Positions 59,995 to 64,000 of a stretch of DNA of 64,000 nucleotides are shown in pieces. The translations under genes were made by a program, and so were the position numbers. The stretch spans positions 124,001 to 188,000 of the forward strand of contig JBMOKT010000021.1 of NCBI GenBank assembly GCA_049323895.1. Reading direction: 5' to 3'. Position 1 is the first letter of the stretch; the number at the start of each line of letters is the position of its first letter. Source of the DNA: JBMOKT01 sp049323895. GTDB lineage: Bacteria > Bacillota > Peptococcia > Peptococcales > BICA1-8. The notes under the pieces were generated by a model, which was not told the DNA's origin, did not search any database, and saw only the letters and a program-made list of their open reading frames with translations.

Positions 59995-61287
59995 CTAAAT
60001 TCCTGCTCGTGCAAAAATATAATCTACATACTTAGTGTGATAGGAATAATCAAACAATTTTTCAATTTCATCCCCATTAAGGTATTTGCTTAAATTAGCA
60101 TCAGCTTTAACTAATTCTTTAAAGCTTATTTTCTCATCCCAGGCTTTCAGGGCATTTTGCTGAACCCATTGATACACCGTATCCCTGGGTACACCCTTAT
60201 TTACCACAGCCAGCATTACCCTTTGGGAGAATACCAAACCCAGGGTTTTTTCTACATTTGCCAACATAACATCATTGTTAACCTGTAGATTTTTAACTAC
60301 CTTAATAAATAGGCTTAAAATATAATCTAATAAAGTGGTGCTATCTGGAATAATAATTCTTTCGACAGAAGATTGGGTTAGGTCCCTTTCATGCCACAGT
60401 GCTACATTTTCCAAGGCAGGAGTTACATTGCCCCTTATCACCCGGGCTAAACCCGCCACCCGTTCACTAGTCATAGGGTTACGTTTATGGGGCATAGCAG
60501 AGGAGCCTTTTTGCCCCTTTGCAAACTCTTCCATAACTTCAAAAACTTCAGTGCGCTGCAAGTTTCTTATTTCTGTTGCAAATTTATCCAACGAACTTGC
60601 AATGACAGCTAATGTCGTCAAATATTCAGCATGTCGGTCTCTTTGAATAATCTGGGTGGATACCTCAGCAGGTTCTAAACCTAGCTTGTTGCAAACATAT
60701 TCTTCAATTCTCGGGTCAATATTGGCAAAGGTTCCGACAGCACCGGAAATCTTTCCAACGCTGATAGATTTAATAGCATTGTCAAGTCGTCCTATGTTTC
60801 GCTGTACCTCCGTATACCATAAGGCCATCTTCAAGCCGAAAGTAACAGGTTCTGCATGGATGCCATGGGTGCGTCCCATCATTAAAGTATATTTATGCTC
60901 CCTGGCTTTTTCTTTAATTGCTTCAGCTAGTTGTTCAAGCTTAGCCCTTATTTCTTCACCAGCTTCTTTCATTTGAACCGATAGCGCCGTATCCAACACA
61001 TCTGAGGAAGTCATGCCCATATGGATGTACTTGGCTTCTTCTCCTACATATTCTGCAACATTTGTAAGAAAAGCAATTACATCATGGCGGGTGATTGCTT
61101 CAATCTCTTCAATTCGCTCCACATTAAAATCGGCTTTTTCCCTTATGACCTTTGCCGCGTCCTTTGGAATAAGACCTATTTCTGCCATACCCTCACAGGC
61201 AAGTATTTCTACTTCCAACATTGTTTTAAGCCGGTTTTCTACGGACCAAATCCTTTTCATTTCTGGCAGGGTGTATCGTTCAATCAT
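59995..61287 (-). CDS. purB: adenylosuccinate lyase
   Basis: Acts twice in purine synthesis, releasing fumarate from SAICAR and from adenylosuccinate. The 430 residues carry the signature GSSAMPHKRNP, TSSDVLDTALS and GRTHGIHAEPVTFG with the catalytic His. GGAGG precedes the ATG. First gene of the purine operon seen here; purE and purK, often adjacent, are missing. Confidence 0.98.
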   Translation of the reverse strand: MIERYTLPEMKRIWSVENRLKTMLEVEILACEGMAEIGLIPKDAAKVIREKADFNVERIEEIEAITRHDVIAFLTNVAEYVGEEAKYIHMGMTSSDVLDTALSVQMKEAGEEIRAKLEQLAEAIKEKAREHKYTLMMGRTHGIHAEPVTFGLKMALWYTEVQRNIGRLDNAIKSISVGKISGAVGTFANIDPRIEEYVCNKLGLEPAEVSTQIIQRDRHAEYLTTLAVIASSLDKFATEIRNLQRTEVFEVMEEFAKGQKGSSAMPHKRNPMTSERVAGLARVIRGNVTPALENVALWHERDLTQSSVERIIIPDSTTLLDYILSLFIKVVKNLQVNNDVMLANVEKTLGLVFSQRVMLAVVNKGVPRDTVYQWVQQNALKAWDEKISFKELVKADANLSKYLNGDEIEKLFDYSYHTKYVDYIFARAGI

Positions 61288-61345
61288 ACTTAAACCTCCA
61301 TTTATATGGTAATTAGTTACTAGTGAGTGGATCTCACCTTTACCT

Positions 61346-61378
61346 TAAACATAAAACCGTCCTGTGGTTTTATGTTTA
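61346..61378. other. 13-bp perfect stem-loop in the purB leader
   Basis: TAAACATAAAACC / GGTTTTATGTTTA with a 7-base loop, about 60 bases above purB. The tail on the minus strand (AGGTAAAGG) is not T-rich, so it may be a leader structure. Confidence 0.55.
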
Positions 61379-61383
61379 TTTAG

Positions 61384-61433
61384 TGTAAGAAGAAGCCCAG
61401 CCGAAAGGACATACATCCCCTCTGCCTGGGCTT
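61384..61433 (-). terminator. terminator after the pbuG small-ORF unit
   Basis: AAGCCCAG / CTGGGCTT stem with a long loop and TTCTTCTT on the minus strand, five bases after the small gene. Its first half resembles the pbuG leader terminator at 63101. Confidence 0.7.
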
Positions 61434-61438
61434 TCTGT

Positions 61439-61615
61439 TTAAGCTTTCATGAAATTTTCCCATAACCTTATTGCCCGGTAAGGCATTTTAAAAGCAGAAG
61501 CAATCAGTAACTCCCCTTGCAAACAAATTCTTACTAAGAATTGGATTGCCTCCTGCAAAATGGATAATAAATTAATATTATCAATTATATTTCCGACAAT
61601 AGGTTTGGACATCAT
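61439..61615 (-). CDS. small protein, 58 residues, unknown
   Basis: A short gene found by direct reading. GAGGAGG stands five bases before ATGATG at 61615, and the frame runs 58 codons to TAA just before a terminator. The product begins MMSKPIVGNI and is amphipathic, with a hydrophobic centre (LLSILQEAIQFLVRI) and a basic-aromatic end (MPYRAIRLWENFMKA), perhaps membrane-associated. It starts 27 bases after pbuG, so it is probably co-transcribed under the guanine riboswitch. No family recognised. Confidence 0.65.
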   Translation of the reverse strand: MMSKPIVGNIIDNINLLSILQEAIQFLVRICLQGELLIASAFKMPYRAIRLWENFMKA

Positions 61616-61642
61616 TTTTCCTCCTCAGGATTAACCCGCTTG

Positions 61643-62992
61643 TTATGCTATAAAAAATCTCAAAACAAACAACCCTGTTAAGATCCACATTGTAACACTT
61701 ATGTCTTTAATACGTCCTGTTAACGTTCTTAAAACGGTGTAAGCGATAACACCGAATACAATGCCTTCTGCAATACTAAATGCTAAAGGCATCATAAAAA
61801 TTGCAAAGAAAGCAGGTATTGCTTCTAAATAATTGCCAAAATCAATTTTAGTAACCGGCTCCATCATAAAAATACCAACGATAATTAAAATCGGAGCTGT
61901 TGCAGCGGAGGGGATTATTCCTACCAGAGGAGCAAAGAATAAAGCCAACAAGAATAATACTCCGGTAGTGATGGCTGTTAAGCCGGTACGTCCACCCTCT
62001 GCAACTCCTGAAGCACTCTCAATATAAGTAGTAGTTGTACTTGTTCCTAGAGCAGCACCAGCCATAGTAGCAACAGAATCTGCCAGTAAGGCTCTGTTAG
62101 CTTTTGGTAAATGACCATTTTCATCCAGCATTCCCGCCTTGCTTGATACGCCGACCAAAGTACCGATAGTATCAAAAAGATCTACGAATGTAAAAGCAAA
62201 GATAATGGGAATAAGACCATAACTAAACACTGCAGCAAAGTCCATAGCAAATAGAGTTTCAGAAATACTTGGGGGCATACTTACCGGTGAGAATTTTTCT
62301 CCTAATTTTACAACACCCAGAGGAATACCCACCAACGTAGTTACTAAAATTCCCCAAAGCAATGAGCCCCTAACCTTTTTAACAACCATCGCACCGGTAA
62401 TAATTAGTCCAAAAATAGCCAAATAGATACTAGAAGGAGATGTGCCAAAGGGCAGAAGCTTTGATAAATTTTCATCGGCAAAATAGTGGGCTGTAACCAG
62501 ACCTAGGGTTCCTGTCGCCGGATTATGAACAATGATGCCGGCATTTTTCAATCCAATTAAAGCAATAAACAAACCTATACCAACACTAACGGCATATTTT
62601 AAAGACAAAGGGATTGAGTTAACAATTGCCTCCCTTACCTTTGTTAAAGTAAGTAATAAGAAAATAAGTCCTGAAATAAACACAGCGGCTAAAGCAGCCT
62701 GCCAAGAAAGTCCCATAGTTAAAACTACTGTATAAGCAAAGAAGGCATTCAAACCCATACCAGGGGCTAAAGCAAAGGGATAGTTAGCCAGAAAACCCAT
62801 CAAGAAAGTACCAATCGCAGCAGCTAGACAAGTTGCAACCATTACTGCGCCATAGGGCATTCCAGCATCACTTAAAATAAGCGGATTAACAATGATGATA
62901 TAAGCCATAGTCATAAAAGTAGTGATACCTGCCATTATTTCTGTACGAACATTGGTATTATTCTCTTTAAGTTTAAATATATTTTCCAGCAT
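61643..62992 (-). CDS. pbuG: guanine/hypoxanthine permease, NCS2 family (PbuG/AzgA type)
   Basis: Proton-linked purine base uptake. The 449-residue, about thirteen-helix protein begins LKENNTNVRTEIMAGITTFMTMAYIIIVNPLIL, the standard start of the AzgA/PbuG subgroup, and has FFAYTVVLTMGLSWQAALAAVF, VDLFDTIGTLVGVS and GTSTTTTYIESASGVAEGGRTGLTA. The ATG at 62992 follows GGAGG by seven bases. A guanine riboswitch, promoter and terminator stand upstream, so expression should fall when guanine is plentiful. Confidence 0.97.
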   Translation of the reverse strand: MLENIFKLKENNTNVRTEIMAGITTFMTMAYIIIVNPLILSDAGMPYGAVMVATCLAAAIGTFLMGFLANYPFALAPGMGLNAFFAYTVVLTMGLSWQAALAAVFISGLIFLLLTLTKVREAIVNSIPLSLKYAVSVGIGLFIALIGLKNAGIIVHNPATGTLGLVTAHYFADENLSKLLPFGTSPSSIYLAIFGLIITGAMVVKKVRGSLLWGILVTTLVGIPLGVVKLGEKFSPVSMPPSISETLFAMDFAAVFSYGLIPIIFAFTFVDLFDTIGTLVGVSSKAGMLDENGHLPKANRALLADSVATMAGAALGTSTTTTYIESASGVAEGGRTGLTAITTGVLFLLALFFAPLVGIIPSAATAPILIIVGIFMMEPVTKIDFGNYLEAIPAFFAIFMMPLAFSIAEGIVFGVIAYTVLRTLTGRIKDISVTMWILTGLFVLRFFIA

Positions 62993-63100
62993 ACAATTAC
63001 CTCCAGTCATAATTTCACATTTATTTAAAAAACAGCAATTAAATCAAACTTAGATTATATCTATGATGCCCCTCCTTTCTGGAAAATAATACAATATAAT

Positions 63101-63152
63101 AAGCCCAGGGGGCAGGTTGTCCAATAAACGAGGAAACCTACCCGCCTGGGCT
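63101..63152 (-). terminator. riboswitch-associated terminator upstream of pbuG
   Basis: Long hairpin: AAGCCCAGG...CCTGGGCTT outer stem, inner GGGTAGGTT / AACCTGCCC, followed by ATTATATTG on the minus strand. It lies 109 bases above the pbuG start. Confidence 0.75.
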
Positions 63153-63164
63153 TTTATCCCTTCG

Positions 63165-63320
63165 GTGTAATACCGCTCATCCGGTATCCATACCACTCGG
63201 ACCAAAAAGATGTCTGAAATCCGAAGTCAGAAGTCTGTAAAACCTAAATAACTTCTCGAGGTTTGTAGAAATTCTAACATCCGACTTCTAACCTCTTACC
63301 TCCATTTGGAACCCTAGGTA
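63165..63320. repeat. repeat-rich insert between aptamer and terminator
   Basis: Contains GTCTGAAATC/CGAAGTCAGAAGTCTG-type heptads near 63212-63240, AACATCCGACTTCTAACCTC near 63277-63297 and a GGTATCCATACC palindrome near 63182-63193. No gene. Confidence 0.5.
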
Positions 63321-63327
63321 TGCTTTC

Positions 63328-63398
63328 TCCCGTAGCCCAATAATTTACGGTTATTGGGTAGAAACTTGCGAGCCATATCCCCGCCAATTATACGGAAC
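63328..63398 (-). promoter_or_regulatory. guanine-class purine riboswitch aptamer
   Basis: Minus strand: P1 TTCCGTA / TACGGGA, core TATAAT, P2 with GGATATGG, the AAGTTTCTACC loop, P3 closed by CCAATAA / TTATTGG with CCGTAAA, and the 3' core GGCTACG. The specificity position is C (as in guanine switches, not the U of adenine switches). It precedes pbuG, a classic target. Confidence 0.93.
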
Positions 63399-63426
63399 AT
63401 TTGTTGTTTTGCTGTATTATATGTAA

Positions 63427-63455
63427 ATATTAGCACTAATTATGTCACATGTCAA
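63427..63455 (-). promoter_or_regulatory. promoter of the pbuG riboswitch transcript
   Basis: Minus strand: TTGACA (-35), exactly 17 bases, TAATAT (-10), about 30 bases above the aptamer. Confidence 0.8.
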
Positions 63456-63502
63456 TCAAAAAGCGAACATTATTAATATTTTTTATATAATCATTCGGCA
63501 AA

Positions 63503-63534
63503 AAGGCAAGTCGGGGACGGTTCTTGCTTGCCTT
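63503..63534. repeat. palindromic element with GGGGACGG loop
   Basis: AAGGCAAG / CTTGCCTT inverted repeat whose loop is TCGGGGACGGTTCTTG. The GGGGACGGTTCT sequence is familiar from palindromes linked to IS200-like REP-associated transposases in clostridia; no transposase is in the window. Confidence 0.5.
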
Positions 63535-63677
63535 GAATTTATTACCATTTTTGTTTATATGAGTAATTATTGCATTTGTAAAAAAAATGATGTTCTTTTG
63601 TCATTTTTATTACAACTTCCCTGATTTCATCTCGAACCTTCACTCTATCAAATTAACTAATAGTAATATTATTTTTA

Positions 63678-64000
63678 TTATTTAAACTTGGATTTATCGT
63701 AATTATAAGGAATACTTGTCCCAACAACTACATCCTCTATTTTTTCAACTATAAGCCAGTCGTCCATATTACTCTGATGATCGAATTCCAATGGGGCAAT
63801 TTCCTTCACACCATCAAATTCAACCAAACATAAGCATCTTTTTTGCCATCTAGTCATTTGCTTCTCAGATAAATTCAATCTGTCTTGGTTTTTCCGAAGT
63901 ATCATAGAAATTTCATGATCAGTCAATTTTTCATAGTTTTGTACACTTACAACCTTAGCTGTTGCTGATATTTTTCCTGTCCCCTTTTTCATAAAATAAA
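63678..64000 (-). CDS. ASCH/PUA-like domain protein, N-terminus outside the window
   Basis: The frame is open from the window edge; the first visible ATG (63992) has no ribosome binding site in the eight bases above it, so the true start probably lies outside. About 105 residues are visible: GKISATAKVVSVQNYEKLTDHEI, a helical middle with ILRKNQDRLNLSEKQMTRW, and a strand LCLVEFDGVKEIAPLEFD. This layout resembles ASCH/EVE-type RNA-binding folds, but the match is by eye only. Alternative: an unrelated hypothetical protein. Confidence 0.5.
   Translation of the reverse strand, partial: YFMKKGTGKISATAKVVSVQNYEKLTDHEISMILRKNQDRLNLSEKQMTRWQKRCLCLVEFDGVKEIAPLEFDHQSNMDDWLIVEKIEDVVVGTSIPYNYDKSKFK

Noticed and set aside
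61288..61440. Second purine riboswitch directly above purB
   Set aside because: The leader lacks the TATAAT, GGATATGG and AGTTTCTACC core found above pbuG.

Overview
The window is AT-rich, densely packed DNA from an anaerobic low-G+C Gram-positive bacterium (Bacillota, most likely class Clostridia; the family cannot be fixed from sequence reading alone). Evidence: a single-chain pyruvate:ferredoxin oxidoreductase, a tungsten/molybdenum aldehyde ferredoxin oxidoreductase with a four-cluster ferredoxin partner, FdhD, GatCAB, a Bacillus-type purine operon (PurS/PurQ/small PurL, PurF with propeptide and Fe-S cysteines), a TrpR-like YerC protein, a guanine riboswitch, and strong AGGAGG-type ribosome binding sites with occasional TTG/GTG starts. 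All but two protein genes lie on the minus strand.

Layout in ascending coordinates: two tandem paralogous membrane proteins (1-1588, the first cut by the window edge); gatCAB (1734-4947), ligA and pcrA (5068-9612); a small membrane protein; a FAD oxidoreductase/PyrK-like flavoprotein pair (10342-12611); an MFS carrier; a GNAT + nitrilase pair that looks like a split YhcX; a divergent cupin; a MASE3-GGDEF cyclase (16279-17592); an ilvD-like dehydratase with 4-hydroxy-2-oxovalerate aldolase and acylating aldehyde dehydrogenase (17943-21519); kynureninase; a CoA-binding protein with a COG2509 FAD protein; a divergent cis-prenyltransferase; fdhD; an SDR; PFOR (28767-32291); a DUF1624-type membrane protein on the plus strand; a 55-residue small protein; a solitary hisA homologue with yerC; a two-gene chromate transporter.

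The most distinctive region is 36468-46700: eleven minus-strand genes forming an unassigned sugar or sugar-acid catabolic system. They encode a GntR/HutC regulator, Zn-alcohol dehydrogenase, TRAP transporter (DctP-Q-M), SDR, DeoC-like aldolase, TIM-barrel isomerase/epimerase, two-subunit transketolase and a PfkA-family kinase with Asn at the position of the usual Mg-binding Asp103. Two nearly identical 14-bp palindromic operators, each next to a plausible promoter, divide it into two transcription units. Next comes an AOR/ferredoxin operon behind a good promoter and a leader resembling a Moco/Tuco riboswitch.

The right third holds purBCSQLFMNHD (49504-61287, no purE/purK seen) and the purine permease pbuG, preceded by a clear guanine riboswitch and followed by an unrecognised 58-residue small protein gene. 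Many spacers carry degenerate heptameric repeats (TAGTGGC-like) and a dispersed ~50-bp sequence. These invade even the purine operon and supply the last codons of purN. I saw no tRNA, rRNA, CRISPR array, transposase or phage gene.
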